In this document: in pieces, positions 47,808 to 57,334 of the stretch
Layout: the number at the start of each line of letters is the position of its first letter
How positions within the stretch are numbered: position 1 is the stretch's first letter
Assembly: GCF_900107265.1 (NCBI RefSeq)
Contig: NZ_FNPJ01000008.1
Location: 1 to 64,000 of the forward strand
Source of the DNA: Nitrosomonas sp. Nm33
Lineage (GTDB): Bacteria > Pseudomonadota > Gammaproteobacteria > Burkholderiales > Nitrosomonadaceae
Direction: 5' to 3'
Length of the DNA stretch: 64,000 nucleotides
The notes under the pieces: model-generated
What the model was told of the DNA's origin: nothing
Databases searched by the model: none
The model's input: only the letters and a program-made list of their open reading frames with translations
Translations under genes and position numbers: made by a program

Positions 47808-47930
47808 TGTTTATAAGTTTTGGTGCTGGAAATATCTGAGGTACATTCGAAAAGCTTTTCCCCGAACAGATTGATATTCAAACGAATCAGTCGGGGAGTC
47901 AGCTAATATCTAAAGTACCAACGCAATTGA

Positions 47931-49376
47931 TTATGGCTTCCAGGTTAAATCTAATTCCCGGGCAGCTTTGACGTCATCCAATTTGCGTACGGGCATATTA
48001 TGAGGTGCACTTTTCACCATTTCTGGTTGCTCTTGAATTTCTACCAGAATTTCCTTCATAGCGGCAACGAATGCATCCAACGTTTCTTTTGACTCTGTTT
48101 CGGCAGGCTCAATGAGCAGACACTCAGGAATCAATATCGGAAAATAAGTGGTAGGTGCATGATAGCCTTTATCTAGTAGTCGCTTGGCCAGATTCATCGC
48201 AGTGACGCCTGTTTTTTCTTTTATATCTTTTAGTGTGGCGATAAATTCATGGCTTGCGCGTCGAGTCGGGAATGCAATCTCAAAGCCGGCTTTACGCAAT
48301 TCCGCCATCAAATAGTTGGCGTTAAGTGTGGCATATTCGGAAACGCGATTCATTCCTTTTGCGCCCAGCAAACGTACATATATATAAGCGCGCAATAATA
48401 CCCCCGCATTACCCATGTGTGCTGATAATCGACCGATTGTTTGCGGCACATCCTTTTCTGTCATCCAGCGATAGGCTCCCTTTTCATATGCAACCATGGG
48501 AACAGGTAGATATGGCAGTAAACGCTCCGCAACACCTACTGGAGCTGCACCAGGACCACCTCCACCATGTGGCGTTGAAAAAGTTTTGTGGAGATTGATA
48601 TGGATAACATCGAAACCCATATCGCCTGGTTTGACTTTACCGAGAACAGCGTTAAGGTTGGCACCGTCATAGTACAGTAACCCACCTGCGTCATGAACAA
48701 TGCGACTCATCTCCGAAATATTTTTCTCAAAAACTCCTAAGGTTGAGGGATTAGTCAGCATTAAGCCAGCAGTTTGTGGGCCGACCGCTGCTTTCAATGC
48801 GGCCATATCGACATTGCCTTCTTTATCCGTAGTTATTTCGACGACTTTATAGCCACACATGACAGCAGTAGCCGGGTTGGTCCCATGAGCGGCATCAGGC
48901 ACGATGATCTCAGTGCGCTCTTTATCGCCGCGCGCTTCATGGTAGGCGCGTATCATCATGACTCCAATTAACTCACCTTGTGCACCTGCCATAGGTGTCA
49001 GACTGACACCTGCCATCCCGGTCACATCTTTCAATATTTCCTGCAATTCATACATGCAGGCAAGAAAGCCTTGCCCTGTGTCTTCGGGCGCCAAAGGATG
49101 TCGTGTCAGAAACTGCGGTAACATAGCGAGCGCATTGCAAGCCCGCGGATTATATTTCATGGTACAGGAACCTAAGGGGTAGAATTCCGTATCGATCGAA
49201 AAATTCTTTTGGGAAAGACGGGTGTAATGACGCACCACATCCATCTCAGAAGCCTCTGGTAGAAGCATAGGCGACTTGCGTAGCAGATTTTGTGGAATAT
49301 TCTGTTTTTCCGCTTTGGTGGTTGGAGATTGCGAGTAATTACGCCGTCCCGGGCGTGAATGTTCAAATATCAACAT
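47931..49376 (-). CDS. gcvPB: Glycine dehydrogenase (decarboxylating) subunit 2
   Basis: 481 residues from ATG 49376 ([15 protein letters not shown], the usual family start); an upstream TTG would add five. The PLP lysine is in [20 protein letters not shown]; other blocks are [54 protein letters not shown] and [15 protein letters not shown]. Together with GcvPA it forms the split P-protein that decarboxylates glycine and loads the aminomethyl group onto GcvH. Last gene of the riboswitch-controlled operon. Confidence 0.96.
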   Translation of the reverse strand: MLIFEHSRPGRRNYSQSPTTKAEKQNIPQNLLRKSPMLLPEASEMDVVRHYTRLSQKNFSIDTEFYPLGSCTMKYNPRACNALAMLPQFLTRHPLAPEDTGQGFLACMYELQEILKDVTGMAGVSLTPMAGAQGELIGVMMIRAYHEARGDKERTEIIVPDAAHGTNPATAVMCGYKVVEITTDKEGNVDMAALKAAVGPQTAGLMLTNPSTLGVFEKNISEMSRIVHDAGGLLYYDGANLNAVLGKVKPGDMGFDVIHINLHKTFSTPHGGGGPGAAPVGVAERLLPYLPVPMVAYEKGAYRWMTEKDVPQTIGRLSAHMGNAGVLLRAYIYVRLLGAKGMNRVSEYATLNANYLMAELRKAGFEIAFPTRRASHEFIATLKDIKEKTGVTAMNLAKRLLDKGYHAPTTYFPILIPECLLIEPAETESKETLDAFVAAMKEILVEIQEQPEMVKSAPHNMPVRKLDDVKAARELDLTWKP

Positions 49377-49440
49377 ATAAGTTTTACACAATTGGAAGTT
49401 AATTCAAAGCAACTAAAGCTGCATCCTAATTGGATTCGGT

Positions 49441-50802
49441 TCATCCGTATTTTTTAAGAATCTTCCCGAGCATTTCGCTGTATTTATTCAAATCATCAGC
49501 TGTTTTCGTTTCGGTGGCACATACCAGCAAAGCATTATTTAATTCAGGGTAATGCTCTTGCAGATTTAACCCACCAAGAATCCGCTGCTCCTTAAGCGCT
49601 TGCAGAATTTCATGAACCGGTCCCGGTAGTGTCAGTGCGACTTCATGAAAACAAGGTCCGCTATAGACCCGTTTTACACCAGGTAATTTCTCCAATTGCT
49701 CTGTCAGCTGTAACATATTGGCATGTGATTGAGCCGCTACCCGCCGTAATCCTTCAGGACCTAATAAAGACATATAAATGGTCGCTGCTGTCACCATTAA
49801 TCCTTGATTAGTACAGATATTAGAGGTAGCTTTGGAGCGACGGATATGCTGTTCACGTGCTTGTAAGGTCAATACAAAACCTGGTTTATTATCCAAATCA
49901 ACGGTTCGACCGATGATACGTCCTGGCATCTGGCGAACCAAGTCATGCTTGCATGCCATAAACCCGAAATAAGGTCCACCGCTGGAAAGAGGAATGCCCA
50001 GAGGTTGGCCTTCACCTACTGCGATATCTGCACCTTGAGCGCCCCATTCGCCTGGGGGCACCAGCATCGCAAGTGACATTGGATTAACGACGGCAATTAC
50101 TGATGCATGTTTTTCGTGAGCCCAATCTGTAATTGCATCGACTTGCTCAAGAACACCAAAGAAGTTAGGTTGAGGAATGACGAGTGCAGCAAAATCTTCT
50201 TGGCCAAATGGTTCTAGATGCTCAAGGAGAACCTGTCCTGACTCAGGGCAAAAAGGAATTTCCACAACCTCGATATTCTGGTTTCTGACAATAGCGCGCA
50301 ATACCTCACGGTAAACAGGGTGAACAGTGCGCGGCACCAGAATCCGGTGTGATGTCTTATGTAGGCGGACAGCCATCAAAGCAGCTTCAGCAAGTGCTGT
50401 TGCACCGTCATATAGACTTGCGTTTGATACGTCCATACCGGTCAATGAAGCCATCATCGTTTGGTATTCATACAATAGCTGGAGCGAACCTTGACTCGCT
50501 TCGGCTTGATAGGGCGTATATGAAGAGTAGAATTCACCGCGAGTCGTAATTTGCCAGACTGCTGCAGGAATATGGTGTTCATAGGCACCAGCGCCAATGA
50601 AGCTGAGATAAAATCCATCAGCTTGCGCGCGCTCAAGCATGAGTCTTGATATTTCCATCTCAGACATGCCTGGAGGAACACGTGTTAATGCGCCTGTTTT
50701 TAAAGCAGGAGGAATTTCATCAAATAATTCTTCAATAGAGTTTGCTCCGATACTTGCAAGCATCTCTTTGACATCTTCTTCAGTGTGAGGAATGAATGGC
50801 AT
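49441..50802 (-). CDS. gcvPA: Glycine dehydrogenase (decarboxylating) subunit 1
   Basis: 453 residues. [19 protein letters not shown] is the standard start, followed by [49 protein letters not shown] and [19 protein letters not shown]. It pairs with GcvPB (64 bases downstream) to make the P-protein. The split form, rather than the single-chain P-protein of E. coli, is the one present. Confidence 0.96.
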   Translation of the reverse strand: MPFIPHTEEDVKEMLASIGANSIEELFDEIPPALKTGALTRVPPGMSEMEISRLMLERAQADGFYLSFIGAGAYEHHIPAAVWQITTRGEFYSSYTPYQAEASQGSLQLLYEYQTMMASLTGMDVSNASLYDGATALAEAALMAVRLHKTSHRILVPRTVHPVYREVLRAIVRNQNIEVVEIPFCPESGQVLLEHLEPFGQEDFAALVIPQPNFFGVLEQVDAITDWAHEKHASVIAVVNPMSLAMLVPPGEWGAQGADIAVGEGQPLGIPLSSGGPYFGFMACKHDLVRQMPGRIIGRTVDLDNKPGFVLTLQAREQHIRRSKATSNICTNQGLMVTAATIYMSLLGPEGLRRVAAQSHANMLQLTEQLEKLPGVKRVYSGPCFHEVALTLPGPVHEILQALKEQRILGGLNLQEHYPELNNALLVCATETKTADDLNKYSEMLGKILKKYG

Positions 50803-50858
50803 GATTTGTAGCTTCTAAAATAATTTAACGCAATGAATCAGAAAGAAAGAACTTAACG

Positions 50859-51248
50859 TTAATGTTCTTCACTTTCCAATGTTTTTTCATACCCTTGCGC
50901 ATCAAGTAAATTTGCCAGGTCAGCAGCATTGGCTGGCTTCAATTTAAATATCCACGCTTGATAGGGATCTTGATTGATTTGCTCTGGTGCAGATTCCAAT
51001 TCGGAGTTCACTGCAACAACTTCACCTGCTATAGGTGAATAAATATCGGCAGCGGCTTTGACAGACTCTACCACGGCGCATTCCTCTTTTTGTGCGAGAG
51101 TACGCCCGATTTCTGGTAATTCAACAAATACCATATCTCCGAGTAACTCTTGAGCGTGCTGGGTGATACCTATCGTGACTGTACCATCACTTTCGGATTT
51201 TACCCATTCATGTGATTTTGTATATTTTAGTTGTGTTGGGATACTCAT
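50859..51248 (-). CDS. gcvH: Glycine cleavage system H protein
   Basis: 129 residues. The lipoyl-bearing lysine is Lys64 in [20 protein letters not shown]. The start is [35 protein letters not shown]-type (family pattern, split here at [10 protein letters not shown]). GcvH shuttles the aminomethyl group between P, T and L proteins. It lies 41 bases after gcvT and 56 before gcvPA in the same operon. Confidence 0.97.
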   Translation of the reverse strand: MSIPTQLKYTKSHEWVKSESDGTVTIGITQHAQELLGDMVFVELPEIGRTLAQKEECAVVESVKAAADIYSPIAGEVVAVNSELESAPEQINQDPYQAWIFKLKPANAADLANLLDAQGYEKTLESEEH

Positions 51249-51289
51249 TTTTTACTCCAAAATTAGGAAAGATTTTAGTGATCTCGGTG

Positions 51290-52381
51290 TCAAATCAAAA
51301 TTTGGCCGTTCCGCACAAATGGATATTTTACGACTTTGGCAGCGAGCTTTTTATCTCGTACCAATACATGAACTTCTTCGCCGATGGCTACTTCTGTTGA
51401 CAGACGTGCCAAAGCGATTGATTGATTAAGCGTGGGTGAAAAACCACCGCTGGTAATTTCTCCCTCATTCCCAGCTTGATCATGTTGTGTTATGACTTTC
51501 TGGTGGCTACGAAGTACGCCTTTATCCAATAATAATAGACCTATTAATTGTCGTCTGATTGTAGCTTGCAAGAGCGCTTGCTTACCAATAAAATCCCGCT
51601 CGCTTTTTAGATCGACTGTCCAGGCTAATCCCGATTCGAGTGGGTTAGTTGTTTCATCCATATCCTGGCCATAGAGATTCATCCCTGCTTCTAAACGTAG
51701 TGTATCGCGAGCACCTAATCCTGCTGGCGCTACGCCAGCTGCGTGGAGTTTTTTCCAGAAATCCACAGCATCATTGGCGGGCAGAATGATTTCAAAACCA
51801 TCCTCCCCGGTATAACCAGTGCGTGCAATAAAATATTGCTCGAACGTTGCTGATTGGAATTGCTTCAGATTTTCCGTAACTGCCTGAGTACCGGGGATGA
51901 CTTGCCAAACTTTAGCGCGTGCATTGGGGCCTTGTACGGCAATCATTGCCAAATCATGGCGAGGTTTTATTTCGAGATTAGGTGTGGTTTTATCACGTTG
52001 TGAAGTGATCCATGCAATATCTTTATCTGCAGTCCCCGCATTGACTACCAATCGAAACCAGGATTCGGATAGAAAATAGATAATAAGATCATCAATAATT
52101 CCACCATCTGGATTAAGCATACAGGTATACAGCGCTTTACCTGATACAGTGAGCTTATCTACATTATTAGCAACCAGTTGTCGCAGGAAATTACGAGCAT
52201 TTTCTCCATGAATATCAACGACCCGCATATGTGATACATCGAACATGCCTGCATCTTGCCTAACCTTATGGTGTTCTTCTAATTGTGATCCATAATGAAG
52301 CGGCATATCCCAGCCACCGAAATCAACCATTTTTGCGTTCATGTCTCGGTGAGTCTGATTAAGAGGGGTTATTTTTAGCAC
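51290..52381 (-). CDS. gcvT: Aminomethyltransferase (glycine cleavage T protein)
   Basis: 363 residues from GTG 52381. This start is chosen because AGGGAG lies eight bases upstream and because it gives the family start ([20 protein letters not shown], then [10 protein letters not shown]). An open frame upstream to 52414 has no such site. Other motifs: [69 protein letters not shown]. It releases ammonia and passes the methylene group to tetrahydrofolate. First gene of the operon, directly behind the riboswitch terminator. Confidence 0.96.
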   Translation of the reverse strand: MLKITPLNQTHRDMNAKMVDFGGWDMPLHYGSQLEEHHKVRQDAGMFDVSHMRVVDIHGENARNFLRQLVANNVDKLTVSGKALYTCMLNPDGGIIDDLIIYFLSESWFRLVVNAGTADKDIAWITSQRDKTTPNLEIKPRHDLAMIAVQGPNARAKVWQVIPGTQAVTENLKQFQSATFEQYFIARTGYTGEDGFEIILPANDAVDFWKKLHAAGVAPAGLGARDTLRLEAGMNLYGQDMDETTNPLESGLAWTVDLKSERDFIGKQALLQATIRRQLIGLLLLDKGVLRSHQKVITQHDQAGNEGEITSGGFSPTLNQSIALARLSTEVAIGEEVHVLVRDKKLAAKVVKYPFVRNGQILI

Positions 52382-52398
52382 AAATTTTCTCCCTAAGA

Positions 52399-52427
52399 TA
52401 AAAAATGAAGCCATCTCTTATGACTTC
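52399..52427 (-). terminator. Riboswitch-controlled terminator before gcvT
   Basis: On the minus strand, GAAGTCAT, loop AAGAG, ATGGCTTC (52427-52407) is followed by ATTTTTTAT. The 8-bp stem with one G-T pair and the U run form an intrinsic terminator. It starts right after the second aptamer and just before the gcvT ribosome-binding site. Confidence 0.8.
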
Positions 52428-52650
52428 ACCCCTCTGTCCTTTTACCTGAGAGTTTTACGGTAGAATTCTGTCCGCGTGCCCCTTCGGTGGCTGAACTCAC
52501 TGTTCGGCGCTCTCCAGATTGCCTGTCGCAAGCAGTTTTTTAGTCGATGTTGTTGCTATTAACTATACCTGAGCGATTCCGGGGGGGTTACGCCTTCGGC
52601 GGCGCTTAAAAAAAAGCGCGCTCTCCTGCTTGGATATATAAATGGCAGGA
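52428..52650 (-). ncRNA. Tandem glycine riboswitch
   Basis: Read on the minus strand, two glycine aptamers follow each other. Aptamer 1: GGAGAGCGCGC ... GCCGCCGAAGGCG ... TCGCTCAGG (about 52630-52560). Aptamer 2: TGGAGAGCGCCGAA ... GCCACCGAAGGGG ... AACTCTCAGGTAAAAGGACA, then GAGGGG (about 52522-52428). The GGAGAG, CACCGAAGG and CTCAGGnAAAAGGACAGA blocks are the family signature. Expected action: glycine binding prevents formation of the adjoining terminator and turns on glycine breakdown. Confidence 0.93.
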
Positions 52651-52654
52651 CGCC

Positions 52655-52683
52655 ACTATACCTCAGCTAGGTTAGCGAAACAA
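52655..52683 (-). promoter_or_regulatory. Sigma-70-type promoter of the gcv operon
   Basis: On the minus strand, TTGTTT (-35, 52683-52678), 17 bases, TATAGT (-10, 52660-52655). The RNA would start a few bases later, exactly at the riboswitch leader. Confidence 0.6.
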
Positions 52684-53117
52684 GATGGTTATATGAATCA
52701 TTTTCTCTTTTTACGCGCCAGGATATCAAAATATTTCTTATAGTATGCAACAACGTTTCTGTATATTTTTCTCATGCAATTGAAAATTTCTAAAAAATAG
52801 ATAATATATTGTATTAATGAAGAAATATTAGAAGTAAAAATATAATACAAAAGGAAGGGCGTAGATATAATCGGTACTTATGGAAGACCTAATGGCAAAT
52901 GAGTGAAGAAAGGCCATTGAATAGAGGCAAAAGAGGGGAGGCGCTTTTTAATTAACATGGAATTAGCCACATTTACCGGTATATCGATTCTGCTGCAAAT
53001 GAGCTGAAAGAGGTATTTGTTTTAACCTATCATCCCGCAGAAATGAAAATTTGCTGAACTAAGCAATAAATTGAAATTTGACGAATACCTTTTAAGAAGG
53101 TATATTAGCGGACTTTT
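52684..53117. other. Intergenic region between the gcv operon and the tRNA cluster
   Basis: About 430 AT-rich bases with no gene recognised. It should contain the tRNA operon promoter on the plus strand; I could not fix it. Confidence 0.4.
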
Positions 53118-53194
53118 CGGGGTGTAGCGTAGCCTGGTAGCGCGCCTGGTTTGGGACCAGGATGTCGGGAGTTCAAATCTCTCCACCCCGACCA
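53118..53194 (+). tRNA. tRNA-Pro (anticodon TGG)
   Basis: 77 bases. Acceptor CGGGGTG pairs with CACCCCG, followed by A and an encoded CCA. The anticodon arm CTGG-TTTGGGA-CCAG gives TGG. The D and T loops (AGCCTGGTAG, GTTCAAATC) are standard. Confidence 0.97.
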
Positions 53195-53235
53195 GTTTTA
53201 TGTGTTACCGTGTTGGATTAGACCCGGTTTGAGTC

Positions 53236-53312
53236 GTGCCCGTAGCTCAACCGGATAGAGCACCAGCCTTCTAAGCTGGGGGTTACAGGTTCGATTCCTG
53301 TCGGGCACGCCA
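53236..53312 (+). tRNA. tRNA-Arg (anticodon TCT)
   Basis: 77 bases. Acceptor GTGCCCG pairs with CGGGCAC; CCA is encoded. The anticodon arm CCAGC-CTTCTAA-GCTGG gives TCT. The T loop is GGTTCGATTCC. Confidence 0.97.
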
Positions 53313-53378
53313 AGATTGCATCTTTAAATTATAAAAAATCATTGATAAAAATGATTGGAATACCGATTTAGAGTAGAT

Positions 53379-53454
53379 GGTGGCTGTAGCTCAGTGGTAG
53401 AGTCCCGGATTGTGATTCCGGTTGTCGTGGGTTCGATCCCCATCAGCCACCCCA
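53379..53454 (+). tRNA. tRNA-His (anticodon GTG)
   Basis: 76 bases including the extra 5-prime G (G-1) that pairs with C73, the identity mark of tRNA-His. Acceptor GTGGCTG pairs with CAGCCAC; CCA is encoded. The anticodon loop TTGTGAT gives GTG. Confidence 0.97.
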
Positions 53455-53640
53455 ATAAATTCAAAGAGTTATATCATTAATACCCAATTGCCACATAAAT
53501 TATGGGGCACTAACAAAAATTTCCTTAATTTTCACTTTCTGCCATTGATTTTGCTGCCATTTTCGCTCGATCAAACGCCTAATTCCAGCGGCCTGGCAAA
53601 GCTTGAATAAATAACGCTGATCAATCTTTTTTGGGTCGGC

Positions 53641-53985
53641 CTAACCACACTTCAACAGCTCCATGATAGCCGTCGATTTCGTCGAACCTGTTTTTGGGTT
53701 AAAGTCAAAGTACTGACATAGCTCATCCGCCTGCATGTGCAGCGTTTGATTCTTGTCGAACAGAAAGTTGACTCGACCGGCTGAGTAAACAATACCACAG
53801 GCCCAGGTATTAGTTTTTCCGGTGGCGATCGGCGACGGGCGCTTATGGCAGAGCTTGACTGCCATGCGCCGACAAAGGTCTCGATATTCTTCGTTTAAAT
53901 GCTGCTGACAGAACTGATTTGTGAGCCCAGTGATCTCATCGTATCTTTCCTGCAGCGTCGCTGGTATCTGCTCTGTTTTACCCAT
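53641..53985 (-). CDS. DUF6398 domain-containing protein
   Basis: 114 residues, small and soluble. The body reads ITGLTNQFCQQHLNEEYRDLCRRMAVKLCHKRPSPIATGK, IVYSAGRVNFLFDKNQTLHM (quoted in parts), ADELCQYFDF and GSTKSTAIMELL, the pattern of DUF6398 proteins, which are probably DNA-binding by their helix-turn-helix-like C-terminus (T-K-S-T-A). Function unknown. It sits just behind the tRNA cluster, a usual landing place for mobile DNA, next to a foreign lipase gene. The C-terminus (LLKCG) is short. Confidence 0.6.
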   Translation of the reverse strand: MGKTEQIPATLQERYDEITGLTNQFCQQHLNEEYRDLCRRMAVKLCHKRPSPIATGKTNTWACGIVYSAGRVNFLFDKNQTLHMQADELCQYFDFNPKTGSTKSTAIMELLKCG

Positions 53986-54360
53986 GCTGTTTCCTATTCC
54001 TGTGATTCTTACAAAGGGATGCTGGTTTTGATTGCCTTCAATCTATGTTTCTTAAATCAATAATGTAGTTTGGTTTCTGTTTCAAAATATCTCGCGGCAG
54101 GATGCCAGTCGATTCATCAATATTCAAGTGTTTGAGATTTCGTCTGCCGAATAAGCCTATTTTTATCCCTTATTTTCTAGCTTAATAAAATCTACTTCCA
54201 GATATGCTTTTATATTGTCTCTATTTGACGACATTTATTAATTTATTTATATAAAAAAGAATATTTATTTTTTCTGTACACAAGCTGGCACCAGGATTAC
54301 TCGAGAACATAAAGGTCTCAGCCGCCAAGCACTACCGCTGAATTACCCAGGAGGATTCAT
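53986..54360. other. Promoter-side region of DUF6398 and lipase genes
   Basis: 375 bases, AT-rich until about 54280, where composition rises just before the lipase. No RNA gene or repeat recognised. AGGAGGATTC stands before the lipase ATG. Confidence 0.4.
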
Positions 54361-55257
54361 ATGAGCACAATATCGCAAAGCTTGCCGATGTACTTTCCGT
54401 CGTCTTTCGTCCAGACAGAGGCTGCCGTCTGCGGGTCGCTGGTATTGACCGCATATGATCAGTACAACCAGTGGGCCGACCAGGGATATCCATCACAAGC
54501 GGATTTCAACTGGACTCCGGAAGGACTTGGATTTCAGTACAGCCAGCTATGGGGAATCGTCACCGTCCTCGACTTCCCGAATCCAGAGCCCTTCGGGTTC
54601 GTAGCGTGGGACGGGAACGGTAGCGCGTTCGTGGTGTTCCGCGGCACAATGACCAAGGCGGATGGGATTATCGACGCCGAGATCGATCAGACGAGCTACG
54701 CGCTGGCGTCGGGTTTCGGCAACGTTCAGATGGGCTGGTACAAAGTCTATACAACAATCAGCCCTTCGTTACTCAAGCAGCTCGGCCAAATCGGCACAGT
54801 TACACGGTTGTTCTTCGCAGGACACAGCATGGGTGCGGCGCTGTCGTCGCTCGCGGTGCCAGATGTGGCGATTAACTCGCAGCTTCCGCCGAGCAGCAAT
54901 CTCTCTTATGTCCATTATAACTTCGCCAGCCCGCGCGTCGGGGATACGGGGTTCGCGGTCGGGATGAATTTCAGCGTGCAAGCACCGACCTTCCGCATAG
55001 TGAACACCGAGGACATCGTTCCTGATGTTCCGCCTCCGTTGACCGGCTCGACCATCTATCAGCACATTGGCACACCGGTTGACTTTACGGCCGAATACTC
55101 CACGACCGACGATAACCACAGCATGGCGAGCTGCTACTGGTACGCCATTAACAATCCCACGCAACCGCAAGGGCCGATGCCGTCATCGTCCTTGCTTCAC
55201 CAGATTCGCGTCGATGGAAAGGCCAGTAACTTTGTGCCACGTACTCTGGTTACGTAA
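54361..55257 (+). CDS. Class 3 (alpha/beta hydrolase) lipase
   Basis: 298 residues. The nucleophile elbow is GHSMG with Ser156. The probable catalytic Asp is Asp218 in NTEDIVPDVPP, and His253 in DDNHSMASCYW completes the triad. FVVFRGTMTKAD and YNFASPRVGDTGFAVG are typical of Lipase_3. No N-terminal signal peptide is evident, unusual for the family. It has a strong Shine-Dalgarno (AGGAGG). GC content is clearly higher than the neighbours, indicating horizontal acquisition. Substrate unknown (acylglycerol or phospholipid). Confidence 0.88.
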   Translation: MSTISQSLPMYFPSSFVQTEAAVCGSLVLTAYDQYNQWADQGYPSQADFNWTPEGLGFQYSQLWGIVTVLDFPNPEPFGFVAWDGNGSAFVVFRGTMTKADGIIDAEIDQTSYALASGFGNVQMGWYKVYTTISPSLLKQLGQIGTVTRLFFAGHSMGAALSSLAVPDVAINSQLPPSSNLSYVHYNFASPRVGDTGFAVGMNFSVQAPTFRIVNTEDIVPDVPPPLTGSTIYQHIGTPVDFTAEYSTTDDNHSMASCYWYAINNPTQPQGPMPSSSLLHQIRVDGKASNFVPRTLVT

Positions 55258-55521
55258 GACAAGACGCGGGGCTAAGCTTGGCATTCGGCACGATAAGAAT
55301 ATGTCTCATTGATCGCATCGCTTTGCTGGAATGGGACATAATTAATTTTTTGAAAATAAGGCCGCTATATGCAGTTCGTTACTTACATGAGCTAATAAAG
55401 CTAACGTTCATGCATAGCTTGAATACAGGGGGCAAACGAAAGTGTCAGATTGATGCGGTTCTGTAAGATTGCTTTTAAGCAAGTACGCTTTAGTGAATGA
55501 CACAACTTTACCTATGCGTTA

Positions 55522-55760
55522 AACCTGGATTCCTCAGTTGGGCAGGATGGAGTGTGTGATTTTGCGAGTGCAGGGCAAGGCGCAACGATGCGGAATGGTC
55601 GTTCCATTCCAAAGAGTTGCAACGCAGCCATGCGCTTGCAAAATTGCGCAATCCGTCCTGCAGCGGAAACACCCAGAGGGTGAAAATGAAATATGTAGGA
55701 AAAATTATTATATTCATAATGTTAACATCAGAACGAGCGATCAACTGAGGAATCTAGGTT
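55522..55760 (+). repeat. 239-bp palindromic element (best-preserved copy)
   Basis: Ends AACCTGGATTCCTCAGTTG (55522-55540) and CAACTGAGGAATCTAGGTT (55742-55760) are inverted copies with one mismatch in 19. Between them lies a long imperfect hairpin, about 55546-55660: ATGGAGTGTGTGATTTTGCG against CGCAATTTTGCAAGCGC-like arms, meeting at GGAATGGTCGTTCCATTCC. The remaining 80 bases are AT-rich. No coding capacity. Confidence 0.8.
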
Positions 55761-55834
55761 AAATGCTCTAGCCACATAACATACGATTTCGGCTGGCATG
55801 CTCTATTTAATCCACATTACAAGGGAAATTTTAT

Positions 55835-56040
55835 TCATGCAATTGTAGAAGAACTCATAAGCTTGATTAAACAGAACGATTAGGCGGCCGACTTCGAGGA
55901 AGCCATTTGAATGGCTGATTCCTGGCAAATTCCATCAATCGCACATATCAAAACTCTGGATGATTATCTGAATTACATCAGTCGATTGGTCACTTGAGTA
56001 CCTGGTGAGAAACCGGCAGATCCTGTGATGGAAAATATCT
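55835..56040 (+). pseudogene. Relic resembling the N-terminal part of a phosphatidylserine decarboxylase-like protein
   Basis: Fragments in two frames read FIHAIVEELISLIKQND, then DFEEAI, and MADSWQIPSIAHIKTLDDYL, NYISRLVT with stops between them. The H-x-x-V-x-E-L-x-x-LI and IPxIxxIxxLDDYxxYIxxLVT-(W)-VP patterns recall a domain found before phosphatidylserine decarboxylases. This is recalled, not searched, and all frames are broken. Confidence 0.3.
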
Positions 56041-56202
56041 ATCAACATATTGTTAGGCAGGTTATTGCGGAGGCTCCGTCTAATTTACCTGAAACAGGAA
56101 TTTCCAAACAGCTTCTAAGGGAATCTCCATTCGCCTCATGCCAGCGGTACCTTTAAAACTGTTTACCCTGCAAGCAATCAAAATCGGCTTTATATTAACG
56201 CG

Positions 56203-56829
56203 TTACTGCAATGCAAGCGTCTGTAGAGAAGATAACAAATTATCACGGAATGTTTCACATTGAATCGAGGACATGAAGCTAATGCGAACATTGGCACAAT
56301 CCGGATTCATCGCACCATAATCGATTCTTAGCTTTCCTCTTTTCTCTCTGGTCAAGTAATACTTATCATTCCGGTTAGTTGCGGTAGCTAACACAACATG
56401 AAATATATCTGTATCTGCGCTGGCTTCAGGGATTGATAAACTTTCATACTCAATCATTTCAACTGTTCTATACAGGTTTTTCTTTTTTATCAGCTCAACC
56501 ACCATTCTGAAATTTTCATTGGCGCCTGAATATAATGGTTCAATACGTAGATCTTCCCTGGACATAGGAAAATCCGGGGATATATCTTTAAAGTTCTTCT
56601 GAATAGCTGTATAGATGAATTCCTGGGAAGGAATCAAAGCGATCAATTTCCGCTCTATAAGCGGCGTGGGGAGCGGTTCAGTACTCTCGATACAGCGGGT
56701 ATGCATTGCAGCTCTCGCTGCGATATACTTTTTCTTGCCTTCGTATTCTGCGTCTTCAAGGTAATAAATTGTGCTGCAGCCAGATAATACAAGGACAGTC
56801 ATTAAAATAACGAGTGCAGCTTTTTTCAT
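56203..56829 (-). CDS. Lipoprotein of unknown function
   Basis: 208 residues. Signal peptide with lipobox LSGC, Cys18 (MKKAALVILMTVLVLSGC). Mature protein: YYLEDAEYEGKKKYIAARAAMHTRC, SQEFIYTAIQKNFKDISPDFPMSREDLRIE, and a C-terminal part with DCANVRISFMSSIQCETFRDNL. It is soluble and mixed alpha/beta in appearance. No family recognised. Cysteines late in the protein may pair. Monocistronic; an inverted-repeat element stands just upstream at 56873. Confidence 0.65.
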   Translation of the reverse strand: MKKAALVILMTVLVLSGCSTIYYLEDAEYEGKKKYIAARAAMHTRCIESTEPLPTPLIERKLIALIPSQEFIYTAIQKNFKDISPDFPMSREDLRIEPLYSGANENFRMVVELIKKKNLYRTVEMIEYESLSIPEASADTDIFHVVLATATNRNDKYYLTREKRGKLRIDYGAMNPDCANVRISFMSSIQCETFRDNLLSSLQTLALQ

Positions 56830-57334
56830 GTTGATTGTTTTTCCTCACAGACTATGTGTGCTTTGTAATCTAATTCTATTTCTAAATCAAACATGGCACG
56901 AAGACGAGCCGCAGACAGTATAAATAATACGGCAAGGTGAAGCCGACAAAGTTAGGTTTGATTTGAAAATGGAATAACTCAGGCAATAAACATTATGTCT
57001 GCAGCAATATCCACAAAATAATATTTTATTCTGACAAAATAAAATATTTTTCAAAAGATATCTCGTGGTTCTTTCATTGTTAATTGGTTTTTGCGACTCA
57101 TGCGTATTAATTCAATTACCCAAATTTTTACGGGAACAAATACTTTAAAGAAAAATCTTTTGGCATTAATTTTTAATTTTTTTGTAATATTAAAACTGAC
57201 TTTCCTTTCTGGAATTGTATGGTAATTGACCTGTAATTCTAATCATGATAGCCATAACACTCTATATTTGTTGATCTTCCATATAAGCACATGAGATATA
57301 AACTAAAATAAACATAAAAAACGAGGCGAGCGAC
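56830..57334. other. Intergenic region with two inverted repeats
   Basis: 505 bases. Contains the 103-bp element (56873-56975) and an AT hairpin AATATTTTATT / AATAAAATATT (57020-57048). AACGAGGCGAG before 57335 acts as the ribosome-binding site of the kinase gene. Confidence 0.5.
56873..56975 (-). repeat. 103-bp inverted-repeat element
   Basis: Outer ends ATTCTATTTCTAAATCAAAC (56873-56892) and, reverse-complemented, ATTCCATTTTCAAATCAAAC (56975-56956) match at 17 of 20 positions. The inside is the reverse complement of the element at 8304. Confidence 0.8.

Larger units (their letters stand above)
55258..56202. other. Intergenic region with a palindromic element and a gene relic
   Basis: 945 bases. 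Contains the element 55522-55760 and, from about 55835 to 56040, fragments of a dead gene. The remainder shows nothing recognisable. Confidence 0.5.

Noticed and set aside
53118-53985. Integrated element with tRNA-His as attachment site
   Set aside because: No integrase gene and no second copy of the tRNA 3-prime end were found within the window.
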